Source: Castellaniella sp047971665
GTDB lineage: Bacteria > Pseudomonadota > Gammaproteobacteria > Burkholderiales > Burkholderiaceae_B
Reading direction: 5' to 3'
Assembly (NCBI RefSeq): GCF_047971665.1
Contig: NZ_JBKEAA010000021.1
Location: 47,947-111,946 of the forward strand
DNA: 64,000 bases
Shown here in pieces: positions 18,801 through 28,968 of the stretch. Each line of letters begins with the position of its first letter. Position 1 is the stretch's first letter. A program made the position numbers and the translations under genes. A model generated the notes under the pieces. The model was given only the letters and a program-made list of their open reading frames with translations. It was not told where the DNA came from and ran no database searches.

Positions 18801-19475
18801 GTCGGGATCGGCCAGCCGCGCACGCAAATCCAGCCGGGCATCCCCCCCATCCAGCACCCGCGCACTGAACGAGACGCCCAGGGCGCCATGATCCTGCGCC
18901 AGGAGCACCTGGACATCGTCCAGGCGCAACTCGGGCGCCACGCGCATCCGATCCACCCAGCGCACCGTCGTATCGTGAATGGTGATCCTGGGTTGAGCCA
19001 GCAGCCAGCGCACCGCAGGCAGATCGGCCGAGCCTTGCGCGCCGGTCAGGCCAAAGGTCTGCCCCAGCAGGCTGAGCCGGCCATCCGGCAGGCGCTCGAG
19101 CGTCAGATCCATCCCCTCGACCCGCAGGTCCAGCAGCCCTCGGCCGCCCGGCAGCAGGGCCCGCCAATCCAGCCGCGCACGCGCATCCGGTATGGTCAAC
19201 AGCGTGCGCCCGTCATCGGCCCGCAAACGGACATCCCGCACCTCGAACTCCGGGTTCCAGCCATGCCAGCGAATCTCGATGGGCCCCAGCTCGACCAGCG
19301 TGCCCAAGGCGGTGGACAGTTGCGCGGCAATGCGTGGGCGCCAGCCATCGATCTGCGGCAACACGGCATAGCGCAAGACCAGCAAGGCGATTCCGATGCA
19401 GAAATACAGGACGACTGCGACCGCGAGAAGTCGGCGACCCCAGGTAGAACCATGGCGTGAAATGGTTTGGCGCAT
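15864..19475 (-). CDS. yhdP: YhdP family AsmA-like envelope phospholipid transport protein
   Basis: 1203 residues, the size of YhdP. The start follows AAGGTGG at 7-nt spacing. One N-terminal membrane anchor (about residues 15-38, RRLLAVAVVLYFCIGIALLV) is followed by a very long periplasmic beta-rich region, as in the RBG/AsmA superfamily. The C-terminal part contains LLEGDTNIVNSTLALQAVVVPNL, ending the DUF3971/AsmA2 region. In E. coli YhdP, with TamB and YdbH, moves phospholipids to the outer membrane. It is divergent from glnE, a pairing common in betaproteobacteria. Confidence 0.92.
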   Translation of the reverse strand: MRQTISRHGSTWGRRLLAVAVVLYFCIGIALLVLRYAVLPQIDGWRPRIAAQLSTALGTLVELGPIEIRWHGWNPEFEVRDVRLRADDGRTLLTIPDARARLDWRALLPGGRGLLDLRVEGMDLTLERLPDGRLSLLGQTFGLTGAQGSADLPAVRWLLAQPRITIHDTTVRWVDRMRVAPELRLDDVQVLLAQDHGALGVSFSARVLDGGDARLDLRARLADPDTLAQGRLPSDWQAWLQVGPVRSQVWRTWVDMPCALQQGRGRAQAWVQTRDDRPRLTLLLETDDVRWSDRAGLSLDMPEAGVWAEGFLDQWQALAQGDPMPDGLEVQFRIEGGQVTMPAVFAQSLSPGRLAARGRLRHTGAWALKLDELSWRNADIDLQGAGAWQSGGLAGKADFQGTIARARLGAIHRYLPLEVNPDARDWLAGGLHAGEVVNAHWRLQGDLEAFPFGERPQAGDFRIQGAFREARIEFVPGARPADVWPLLENVTGTADLHRTDLRLTASTARMRPEPGLEIALSGLKARIPDLEHNATLQVSGQTLASGKTYMSLIRHSPLAEMLEGVFDEAQAGGYWAVPLSLTIPLLHSEDTRVQGRVDLRQGSLRFLPHAPVFDDIDGQLYFSEQGVRIAQPLSAQLLGGKVRIDGSLGGEKDTGLALRGRIGARALANYLDVPGMRRITGALDYRATVRMQGRHTVFVLDSDTRGLGLDFPAPLAKSARQARPLHVQWTDADSSADRLEAQYGDALRLALRHDRKTRKGPYFQGAGIGIGLAADARADGLRVEVGYPLFDLDLWNQIVDEFSIRRRGASSRRPAARLLLPDLRQLNARADQLRLFGTRLDQAVLRASRTPDERWSTQLQSKQTSGTLKWQERDGRVVGRMEARFSRLSLGDDPANFQSLLPDAEPDEEASFDDDLEIPGIDLRADELRLYGRSLGALALEGVRDGVRHVWMLNDLRLGDKNAYLRGSGLWRLRGADRGLALTASVQAVNLGAWMQRAGWQDVMSGGKGALKGRFRWDDLPWTREKANLSGTLEIELDQGRFQKLGSRSAKLLEFLSLQSITRLTKLDSGLSGLSKDGFPFDQLRGKLDMDRGQVKVHDYKVIGPVGTILLEGDTNIVNSTLALQAVVVPNLDVSGAALAAGIAINPLIGLGAFVTQWLLKEPLARSMSVRYRITGDWDDPKVEEIPVAVTREPEPEPVTTIR

Positions 19476-19545
19476 GCCACCTTTTGCAGTATGTTAGGGG
19501 TCCTCTGAACAAGCCATCAGAATCCGCTCTTCACAGGCAGCCCCC

Positions 19546-22299
19546 ATGTCCGAGACCATTATATTCAAGCCCGCCCAGCAATGGTCCGGCGCCCTGCGGC
19601 GCTACCTCACAGCCCATCCCGATCTGGAGGAGCGCCTGGCGGCCGATGCCGACCGGCCCGTCACCCGCAAGACGCTGACCGACTGGTATGCCGACCTGCT
19701 CGGCCCCGACACGCTCCGCCCCGTTCCCCAGCCCGACCTGCGGCGCGCCCTGCGCCGGCTGCGGGCCCGGGTCTTCGCCACGCTGATGGTGCGCGACAGC
19801 GCCGGGCTGGCCCCCCTGCACGAAGTCGTGTCGGCCATGTCGCATCTGGCCGATCTGGCCGTGAGCGAGGCCTATGCCTGCGCCATGCATACCCTGATGG
19901 CGATCCACGGGATGCCCCGCCACCCGGACACCGGCGCGCCCCAGGACATGCTGATCCTGGGCATGGGCAAGCTGGGCGGCAAAGAACTGAACGTCTCGTC
20001 GGACATCGACCTGATCATGCTGTACGACGAGGAAGGCGAAACCGACGGACGCAAGCGCATCAGCCATCACGAGTTCTATGGCAAGGTCTGCCGGCTGATG
20101 ATGCCGATCCTGTCCGAGCCCGATGCCGACGGCATCGTCTTTCGCACCGACCTGCGCCTGCGCCCGGATGGCGACAGCGGACCACTGGCCTGGAGCCTCG
20201 CCGCCCTGGAGAACTATCTGGTCGTCCAGGGCCGCGAATGGGAACGCTACGCCTGGCTCAAGGCCCGACTGATCCCCTGCCCGCTGTTCGATGAGGCGGC
20301 CTTCGCCGCCCAGGCGCGCAACATGGAATCCCTGCGCCAGCCCTTTGTCTACCGCAAATATTTCGATTTCGACGCGCTGGCGGCGTTGCGCGGCCTGCGC
20401 GAACGCATCCGTACGGACTGGCAGCGCCGCGCCCAGGCCCGCAAAGGGCTGGACACCCGCCACAACATCAAACTGGGCGAAGGCGGCATCCGCGAAATCG
20501 AGTTCGTCATTCAGCTCAATCAACTGATCCGGGCGGGCCGCCAGCCCTCCCTGCAACAGCGCAATCTGCTGGCGGCTCTGCACAAGCAGCGCCGCGCCGG
20601 CATCCTGAACGACGACCAGGCAGCCGGCCTGGAGGCGGCCTACATCCACCTGCGGCGGGTCGAGCACATGCTGCAATACCGCGAGGACGAACAGACCCAT
20701 CTGCTGCCTCGCACCGACGAAGGCATGGCGGCGCTGGCCCGCGCCATGGGTCACGCCGACACGGCCGGATTCCTGACGGAACTGGAACAGCACCGCGCAT
20801 GCGTCTCGCAATGCTTTCGCGATGCCTTTCGCATCGCCGGCATGGGCGGCGACACCCAGGAGCCGGCCCCTTCCCAGGAAGGCTCCCCCGCCGAACCGTT
20901 GCCGGACACCCTGGCCGACACCATGCAGCCACGCATCGACGCGCTGCTCGACAGCCACCGGGTCCGCAGCCTGCCGCGCTCCAGCCTGAAACGCCTGCAC
21001 GCCCTGCTGCCGGGCCTGACCCGGGCGGCGGCCCGCACGGACAATCCGCCCGTTGCGCTGCAACGCCTGCTCAGCTTGGTCGAAAACATCGCCCAGCGCA
21101 GCGCCTACCTGGCCCTGCTGGCCGAATACCCGGAGACCCTCGCCCGGGTGGCGCGTATCGTCCAGGCCAGTCCCTGGGCCTCGGAATATCTGACCCGCTA
21201 TCCTCTGCTGCTCGACAGCCTGATCGAATGGCGCAGCCTGATGCAGGCGCCCGATTTTCAGACCCTGGCCGAGCAATTGCGCAGCGACCTGGACGCCTGC
21301 CTGCTGCCCGACGGTCAGCCGGATGTGGAACAGCAGATGAACCTGATGCGCGACGTCCAGCATCAGATCACCTTCCAGCTCCTGGCCCAGGATCTGGAAA
21401 ACGTCATCAGCGTCGAAGGACTGGCCGACCTCCTGTCGGCCCTGGCCGACCTGATGCTGGCCGAGGCCATCCGCCGGGTCTGGCCCCAGGTGCTGCCTCG
21501 TGAACGCCGGGCCGATCCCGGCGAACCGCGCTTTGCCATCATTGCCTATGGCAAGCTGGGCGGCAAGGAGATCGGCTACGCCTCGGACCTGGATCTGGTC
21601 TTCCTCTATGACGATCCGGACCAGGAGGCCAGCGAACGCTACGCCAAACTGGGCCGCCGGGTCGCCTCCTGGCTGTCCACCCTGACTTCGTCGGGCCGGC
21701 TGTACGAGATCGACCTGCGCCTGCGCCCGGACGGCGACGCCGGGCTGCTGGCCCTGCCGATCGACGCCTTCGAGCACTACCAGCTGGCGCAGGCCTGGCC
21801 CTGGGAGCACCAGGCTCTGACCCGGGCGCGCTTCGTGGCCGGCGACCCGGCCATCGGCGCCCGATTCGAGGACATCCGCCAGCGCATCCTGCTGCTGCCG
21901 CGCGACCCCGAGGCCCTGCGCCAGGAGGTCCGCTCCATGCGGGACAAGATTTCCCAGGGACACCCCAACCGCAGCGGCGACTTTGATCTGAAACACGACC
22001 GGGGCGGCATGGTGGATATCGAGTTCATCACGCAGTTCCTAGTGCTCAGCCAGTCCGGCGCGCATCCCGAGCTGCTGGGCAACCTGGGCAACATCGCCCT
22101 GCTGGGGCTGGCGGCCCGCGCCGGCCTGATCCCCGGCCCATTGGCCGCCGAGGCCGCGGATGCCTACCGCGTCTTTCGCCGTCGCCAGCACAAATTGCGC
22201 CTCCAGGGCGCCGACAAGGCGCGCATCCCGCAGACGGAGTTCAAACGCGAGCGCGAAGCCGTGGGCGAACTCTGGGAATACGTACTGGGCACCGCCTGA
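19546..22299 (+). CDS. glnE: Bifunctional glutamine synthetase adenylyltransferase / adenylyl-removing enzyme
   Basis: 917 residues. Two nucleotidyltransferase domains are visible: the N-terminal adenylyl-removase motif GMGKLGGKELNVSSDIDL near residue 139 and the C-terminal adenylyltransferase motif AYGKLGGKEIGYASDLDL near residue 666. HDRGGMVDIEFITQFLVL marks the linked helical domain. With PII (GlnB) it sets glutamine synthetase activity according to nitrogen status. Separated from yhdP by a 70-bp divergent promoter region. Together with gdhA it gives this segment a nitrogen-assimilation character. Confidence 0.97.
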   Translation: MSETIIFKPAQQWSGALRRYLTAHPDLEERLAADADRPVTRKTLTDWYADLLGPDTLRPVPQPDLRRALRRLRARVFATLMVRDSAGLAPLHEVVSAMSHLADLAVSEAYACAMHTLMAIHGMPRHPDTGAPQDMLILGMGKLGGKELNVSSDIDLIMLYDEEGETDGRKRISHHEFYGKVCRLMMPILSEPDADGIVFRTDLRLRPDGDSGPLAWSLAALENYLVVQGREWERYAWLKARLIPCPLFDEAAFAAQARNMESLRQPFVYRKYFDFDALAALRGLRERIRTDWQRRAQARKGLDTRHNIKLGEGGIREIEFVIQLNQLIRAGRQPSLQQRNLLAALHKQRRAGILNDDQAAGLEAAYIHLRRVEHMLQYREDEQTHLLPRTDEGMAALARAMGHADTAGFLTELEQHRACVSQCFRDAFRIAGMGGDTQEPAPSQEGSPAEPLPDTLADTMQPRIDALLDSHRVRSLPRSSLKRLHALLPGLTRAAARTDNPPVALQRLLSLVENIAQRSAYLALLAEYPETLARVARIVQASPWASEYLTRYPLLLDSLIEWRSLMQAPDFQTLAEQLRSDLDACLLPDGQPDVEQQMNLMRDVQHQITFQLLAQDLENVISVEGLADLLSALADLMLAEAIRRVWPQVLPRERRADPGEPRFAIIAYGKLGGKEIGYASDLDLVFLYDDPDQEASERYAKLGRRVASWLSTLTSSGRLYEIDLRLRPDGDAGLLALPIDAFEHYQLAQAWPWEHQALTRARFVAGDPAIGARFEDIRQRILLLPRDPEALRQEVRSMRDKISQGHPNRSGDFDLKHDRGGMVDIEFITQFLVLSQSGAHPELLGNLGNIALLGLAARAGLIPGPLAAEAADAYRVFRRRQHKLRLQGADKARIPQTEFKREREAVGELWEYVLGTA

Positions 22300-22431
22300 G
22301 CCGCGCCATGGGTTGAGCGTCCCCCACGCCCGCCCTGCCTCCAATCCCCGGCGGATTCTGCCTGACGCAGTCGATTCGTTCTCCCCCTGCCATCGCGGCG
22401 CCGCGCATGCGCGCCATCCATGAAAACAAGG

Positions 22432-22460
22432 TTTACAAATCGCCAATCTATCGCTATATT
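22432..22460 (+). promoter_or_regulatory. Sigma-70-type promoter of the ModE-box operon
   Basis: TTTACA at 22432-22437 (-35, 5/6 match), a 17-bp spacer, and TATATT at 22455-22460 (-10, 5/6 match). The surrounding 80 bp are markedly AT-rich compared with the rest of the window. The -10 hexamer lies within the left half of the ModE-like operator, so a bound repressor would occlude it. Confidence 0.75.
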
Positions 22461-22477
22461 GTAATATATATAACGAA
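22450..22477. promoter_or_regulatory. ModE-like operator
   Basis: Left half ATCGCTATATT (22450-22460), 6-bp spacer, right half TATATAACGAA (22467-22477). The published ModE element is, as I recall it, ATCGCTATATA, 6-7 bp, TATATAACGAT; this site matches at 20 of 22 half-site positions with correct spacing. ModE is the molybdate-responsive regulator, which usually represses molybdate uptake genes when molybdate is plentiful. modE itself is not in the window. Confidence 0.8.
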
Positions 22478-22514
22478 AAAAACGGATCGACACTCATGTT
22501 CACTTCGGTACACC

Positions 22515-23273
22515 ATGGAATTCAATCAAAGCGAACAGGTCTACCTGATCGGTATCGACGATACCGATAATCTCTACACGCCCGGGACCGGTCGCCATGC
22601 TCGTCAATTGGGCGCCCGGCTGATGCGCGAAGGCGCCGTGCGCCTGCTCGATATCACCCGCCACCAACTTCTGTTTGACCCCCGGGTCCGCTATACCTCC
22701 CACAACAGCTCCCTCTGCATGCGCGTGGTGATCGCAACGTGTCAGCCCGAGGCCGCCGCGTCGATTTGCCGCGACTACCTGTTGACACACAGCGCGCCAG
22801 ATTCGGATGCCGGCCTGTGCATCGCTGCGTGGCATGCGGTGCCACCGGCCATTCAGAGGTATGGCCGGCGCGCCAAGCAGGAACTCCTGGACATCGATCA
22901 GGCCCGCGCCACCGCACAGCAGCACACCATCCAGCTCGAAGGCCTGACGGGCGATCACGGCGGCATCATCGGCGCGCTGGCGGCCGTCGGCCTGCGGCGT
23001 ACAGGTATGGACGGCCGCATCGCCTGGCTGCCCAATCTGCGCGAAACCACCGGCGTGGTGACGGCAGGCCATCTGCGCCAATCCGCCGGCATCGACCTCA
23101 TCCGCGAATACCAAGGCAATGCGACGGTTGCCGAGGACGACCTCATCGATGCGGGGCGGTGGCCCAGGCCCATCCTGCAAGAGGATCAAGCTGTATTACT
23201 GATCGAAAAAGGAGGCCCCGACCATGGCGTTCAGTGGAAGCCCGTATCCAAGCAAGTACTCAGACAGTTCTGA
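22515..23273 (+). CDS. TiaS-like GIDDTDN domain protein (putative ATP-dependent enzyme)
   Basis: 252 residues from the ATG at 22515; an upstream in-frame ATG at 22407 would place the promoter and operator inside the gene, so I reject it. The N-terminus has YLIGIDDTDN followed by GTGRHARQLGARL, the signature of the ATP-binding domain of TiaS (archaeal tRNA-Ile2 agmatidine synthetase). A second conserved stretch, GLTGDHGGIIGALAAVGL (about residues 145-162), also fits that superfamily. The zinc-ribbon and OB-fold tRNA-binding parts of TiaS are absent, and bacteria do not use agmatidine (they use TilS), so it is a repurposed domain. First gene of a ModE-box operon; overlaps the next gene by 50 bp. 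True substrate unknown. Confidence 0.75.
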   Translation: MEFNQSEQVYLIGIDDTDNLYTPGTGRHARQLGARLMREGAVRLLDITRHQLLFDPRVRYTSHNSSLCMRVVIATCQPEAAASICRDYLLTHSAPDSDAGLCIAAWHAVPPAIQRYGRRAKQELLDIDQARATAQQHTIQLEGLTGDHGGIIGALAAVGLRRTGMDGRIAWLPNLRETTGVVTAGHLRQSAGIDLIREYQGNATVAEDDLIDAGRWPRPILQEDQAVLLIEKGGPDHGVQWKPVSKQVLRQF

Positions 23274-23775
23274 TCGCGCGCCGGCGCGCTGGCCGGCGTT
23301 TATCTTCTGCGCGGGCATCGGCATGGCGCTCGTGCTGGCGGAACAATGGCTGCGCCTGCCCTTGCACTTGCCGGGCTGGCGAGGAGGAATCACTATCGCC
23401 TTGCTGGTGGCCGCGCACCGTCTGGGACCTCCGGCATTCGCCTGCGCGGGCGCGGCCGCCGTTGCCCTGGCCTTCAGCGTCAGCCTCGGCAGCGCCTTGT
23501 TGCCAGGCGTATTCCATTATCTGCTGCCCGCGCTCGTGCTCGACCTGTGCCTGCGGCGTCCACGTCCCGGCATCCTGGGCGCTGCCCTGGTGGGCGGCCT
23601 GGCCAATATCGCGCGGCTGCTACCCGTCCTCGCCGGCAGCCGGGTTCCAGGGGTCAGCGACGGCATGCTCTGGTTCCCCTTCTCCACACACTTTCTGTCC
23701 GGCGCCTGCGGCGGCCTGATCGCAAGCCTGGCGCTGCATTTCCTGCACACACAAAAGCACGGGCCGCATTCATGA
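23224..23775 (+). CDS. Small polytopic inner-membrane protein (ECF S-component-like in shape)
   Basis: 183 residues. A near-perfect AAAAAGGAGG Shine-Dalgarno (23206-23215) lies inside the preceding gene, 8 bp before the ATG, so the overlap is genuine. About five or six hydrophobic segments are visible (roughly 25-43, 54-70, 72-92, 94-112, 117-136, 148-170), rich in Ala, Gly and Leu with few charges. The size and number of helices resemble substrate-binding S-components of energy-coupling-factor transporters or CbiM-like proteins, but I see no diagnostic motif and no ATPase gene nearby. Position between a TiaS-like protein and a TonB receptor suggests inner-membrane passage of the same substrate (inference). 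Confidence 0.6.
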   Translation: MAFSGSPYPSKYSDSSDRAPARWPAFIFCAGIGMALVLAEQWLRLPLHLPGWRGGITIALLVAAHRLGPPAFACAGAAAVALAFSVSLGSALLPGVFHYLLPALVLDLCLRRPRPGILGAALVGGLANIARLLPVLAGSRVPGVSDGMLWFPFSTHFLSGACGGLIASLALHFLHTQKHGPHS

Positions 23776-25835
23776 AGCCCTCCTCCGTCAGCCTGCTGGC
23801 GGGCGCCTCCGCGCTCGCTGCCTCCTCGCTCGCCCTCGCCGCAGTCACAGATGCGCCGAACAACCCGCCCTATACCCTCGGTTCAGTCGTGGTGCATGCC
23901 AATGCGGCACAAACCGCCGGCGAGAATGTCGAATCCGTCGATGCCGGACTGATCGATGAACTCGGTGCGCGGACGCTCAACGAGGCGCTGCGCACCACGC
24001 CAGGACTCACTATCAATCCTGGCGCGCAAGGCATTCCACGGATCATGATGCGCGGCCTGCCGCCACGCCAGACCCAGTTGTACCTGAATGGCGTGCCGCT
24101 GAACGCGGCCTCCGACGGACAGTTCGACCCCTCGCTGATCGCCACCGAACCCATCGCCAGGATCGACGTCCTGGAGGGCGCCAGCTCCGTACTCTACGGC
24201 CCAGGCACCAACGCCGGGGTCATCAACGTGATCACGCAACGCGGCGCGCAGGGCCTGCATGGCGGGGCCGGCGTGGAAATCGGCTCGGGCCACTCGCGCC
24301 GTGTCACCGGCGACTTGTCCGGCGGCAACGACAGTGCCGATTTCCTGATCAGTGCCAGCCATACGCGCAGCGATGGCTATCCCGTGCCTGACGAGGGCCT
24401 GCGCGCCAACAGCGATGCGCGGCGGTCGAATTTCTTTGCCAACGTCGGCCTGCGTCTGGGCGACTGGCGAATCGGCCTGACCGGAACGGCCGTCGAAGGC
24501 CATGAGGGCCTGCCACCGAACACCATTGCCTCCACCGCCTCGAATGTCTACACCAATGGCCAGCAGTTTCAACGGCTGAACGATATTTCAGGCCAATCAC
24601 TCCAGATCGACGCGGCCTATACCCCGGCCAACCCGCTGAGCTTGCGCTTGAGCGGCTACCTCAATCATCTGTACACGGTGCGGGACCGGTATGACGACGA
24701 AAACTATTCAAGCATGGCGGACCCGAAAGTCCAGACCTATCACCAGGTCGATGACATGACGGTTAGTGGCGGCCGTGCGCAAATGGAGTATGACTTCGGC
24801 GCCGCCGGCCGCCTGACCGGGGCATTCAGCTTCCGCCAGGAACAGGACGAACTGACCGGCTTCATCCGGAACATCTCCATTGCGGGCGCCGCCGGCAGTA
24901 GTGGTGGTGGCGGAGGCGGCGGCGGTGGCGGCGGTGGCGGCGGTGGCGGCGGTGGCGGCGGTGGCGGCGGCGGCGGCGGCGGCGGTGGCGGCCAGGGATA
25001 TGCGTTCGGCGATCTCGACCAGCGCCACACGGCGCGTACCTACTCGACCGCGCTCGAATATCAGGTCAACCCGACCCGACGGCTGCGCCTGACGGCCGGT
25101 CTGAGCCATGAAATTTTCGATACCGCTTCGGTGCGGCACAACGGCACGCAATGGATGTTGGGCGCGACCTACGATCTCACCCCCCAGGTCCAGCCCTACC
25201 TCTCCTATTCACGCAAAATCCGCTTCCCGACGCTCGATCAATTGTTCGACCCGGTACAGGGCAACCCGCACCTTGCGCCCGAACGCTCCACCAATCTGGA
25301 GGGCGGGATTGTCTGGGCCCCCTCGACGACCAGCCGCATCAGGGTCGGCGGATTCAACAACCGCATCGACCATTTCATCCAGAACGACCGGTCATCGCAA
25401 CAATATTTCAATAGCGACGTCATCAGCCGTGGTTTCCAGATCAGCGGCGCCTTCAAACCTGTCCGGACCGTGACGGTCCGCGCCGGCTATACCTTGATGG
25501 ACATCTATTCCCGACAGACCGATACCCGCCAGAATTACCGGCCAAAACAGGTGCTGAGCCTGAGCGCAGCCTGGCGCTTCCTGCCGACATGGCGTCTGTC
25601 GGGCGACCTGTACGGCCAATTCGGCGGCATCGTGACGAGCCGCGTGAACGCAGCCGACCAGGTCGATTTCGGCAATTACGTGCTGGCCAACATGCAGATT
25701 CAAAAATCCTTCCCGGCCTATGGCGCCCGCGTCTACCTGCGGGTGAACAACCTGTTCGACCACGCATACGAATACGCCGTCGGTTACCCGGCGCGAGGCC
25801 GTGAAATATTCGTGGGCGCCAGTTTCCGGTTCTGA
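23772..25835 (+). CDS. TonB-dependent outer-membrane receptor with polyglycine loop
   Basis: 687 residues; the ATG overlaps the previous stop (ATGA), so translation is coupled. A signal peptide (residues 1 to about 24, ending SLALAAV) is followed by a TonB-box-like segment LGSVVVHA near residue 37, a plug domain (about 45-155: TLNEALRTTPGLTIN, RIMMRGLPPRQTQLYLNG, RIDVLEGASSVLYGPGTNAG) and a 22-strand-type barrel that ends in the expected aromatic residue (GASFRF). Thirty consecutive glycines occupy residues 378-407, between two barrel strands. Receptors of this type import metal chelates or vitamins using TonB-ExbBD energy. Control by a ModE-like site suggests a molybdenum or tungsten compound. 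Confidence 0.88.
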   Translation: MKPSSVSLLAGASALAASSLALAAVTDAPNNPPYTLGSVVVHANAAQTAGENVESVDAGLIDELGARTLNEALRTTPGLTINPGAQGIPRIMMRGLPPRQTQLYLNGVPLNAASDGQFDPSLIATEPIARIDVLEGASSVLYGPGTNAGVINVITQRGAQGLHGGAGVEIGSGHSRRVTGDLSGGNDSADFLISASHTRSDGYPVPDEGLRANSDARRSNFFANVGLRLGDWRIGLTGTAVEGHEGLPPNTIASTASNVYTNGQQFQRLNDISGQSLQIDAAYTPANPLSLRLSGYLNHLYTVRDRYDDENYSSMADPKVQTYHQVDDMTVSGGRAQMEYDFGAAGRLTGAFSFRQEQDELTGFIRNISIAGAAGSSGGGGGGGGGGGGGGGGGGGGGGGGGGGGGGQGYAFGDLDQRHTARTYSTALEYQVNPTRRLRLTAGLSHEIFDTASVRHNGTQWMLGATYDLTPQVQPYLSYSRKIRFPTLDQLFDPVQGNPHLAPERSTNLEGGIVWAPSTTSRIRVGGFNNRIDHFIQNDRSSQQYFNSDVISRGFQISGAFKPVRTVTVRAGYTLMDIYSRQTDTRQNYRPKQVLSLSAAWRFLPTWRLSGDLYGQFGGIVTSRVNAADQVDFGNYVLANMQIQKSFPAYGARVYLRVNNLFDHAYEYAVGYPARGREIFVGASFRF
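24903..24992 (+). repeat. GGT/GGC codon array encoding 30 glycines
   Basis: Ninety bases of uninterrupted glycine codons inside the TonB-receptor gene. Five perfect 9-bp units (GGTGGCGGC) run from 24924 to 24968, flanked by less regular GGC codons and one GGA. Because every unit is a multiple of 3, slippage would change loop length without shifting the frame. Confidence 0.95.
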
Positions 25836-25937
25836 GTCTCTTCATCCGCACCGGACCGCACCGCCCCCGGTTCGTTTTACTATGTCACGGACCACGCAAA
25901 CCGACCTGCTCTCGGAACGGACGCGTCCCCGGCCCAT

Positions 25938-25983
25938 GCAAACCGACCGCCGCACCTATGAACGGGCGAGGCGGCCGGTTTGC
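25938..25983. terminator. Long hairpin between the receptor gene and clpB
   Basis: A 14-nt arm at 25938-25951 (begins GCAAACCG) pairs with 25970-25983 (ends CGGTTTGC) with one mismatch. It lies in the 186-bp convergent gap. No U-tract follows, so termination is inferred from stem strength and location only. The GCAAACCGACC arm also has a direct copy about 40 bp upstream. Confidence 0.45.
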
Positions 25984-26021
25984 GCCGTCCGGCAAGCAAT
26001 GGAACCGGACGAAACGGGCGT

Positions 26022-28613
<2,592 letters not shown>

Positions 28614-28662
28614 GGGTGGTTCCCCTGAAATGGGCGGGGGGCGTCTTGCCCCGATGTTCGCT

Positions 28663-28690
28663 ACATGCGGGCTAAAAGCGGATTTTCAAG
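28663..28690 (-). promoter_or_regulatory. Sigma-32-like heat-shock promoter of clpB
   Basis: On the leftward strand CTTGAAA (28690-28684) is followed after 12 bp by CCCGCATGT (28671-28663), near the RpoH consensus CTTGAAA and CCCCATNT. It is about 50 bp upstream of the clpB start. The rest of the 355-bp clpB-P450 divergent gap (28614-28968) shows no ORF I can support. Confidence 0.65.
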
Positions 28691-28968
28691 CCGCTGTCAA
28701 GCCGACCCGGCGATCAGACGGTCGGGTCGGGCGGCCCGAGGCCGGCGCAGCGCCACGCGCGTCTCGCCGAGCGGAGGCCCTGGCCGTTGGACGACCATGC
28801 CCGGCTCTCCGGATATCCTGCGCCGGCCTGGACTTCATTGCGGAAAATCAAGAAACCGCCAGATAACTCCGTCTCCGGGGAGACGATGCCCTCTCATGGG
28901 CGTACCCTTGAGTCCGACCTGTAACAGCCTGAAATCAGGCCGTTTTCGCATTGCCAGAAAGGAACACC

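Noticed and set aside
16005..19460. Rightward 1151-codon open frame antisense to yhdP
   Set aside because: Gln/Arg/Ala/Gly-rich shadow of GC-rich codons, no domain, while the opposite strand encodes a full-length YhdP.
22407..22514. N-terminal extension of the TiaS-like gene
   Set aside because: It would translate the promoter and ModE-like operator and has no homology; ATG at 22515 starts directly before the GIDDTDN domain.
22515..23273. Functional tRNA agmatidine synthetase (TiaS)
   Set aside because: tRNA-binding domains are missing and bacteria modify tRNA-Ile2 with TilS lysidine; only the ATP-binding domain is shared.
24903..24992. Frame-shifting phase-variation repeat
   Set aside because: All units are multiples of three bases, so slippage cannot switch the gene off; only loop length can change.
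24740..25030. Leftward polyproline ORF antisense to the glycine tract
   Set aside because: It is simply the complement of the GGT/GGC repeat within the TonB-receptor gene.
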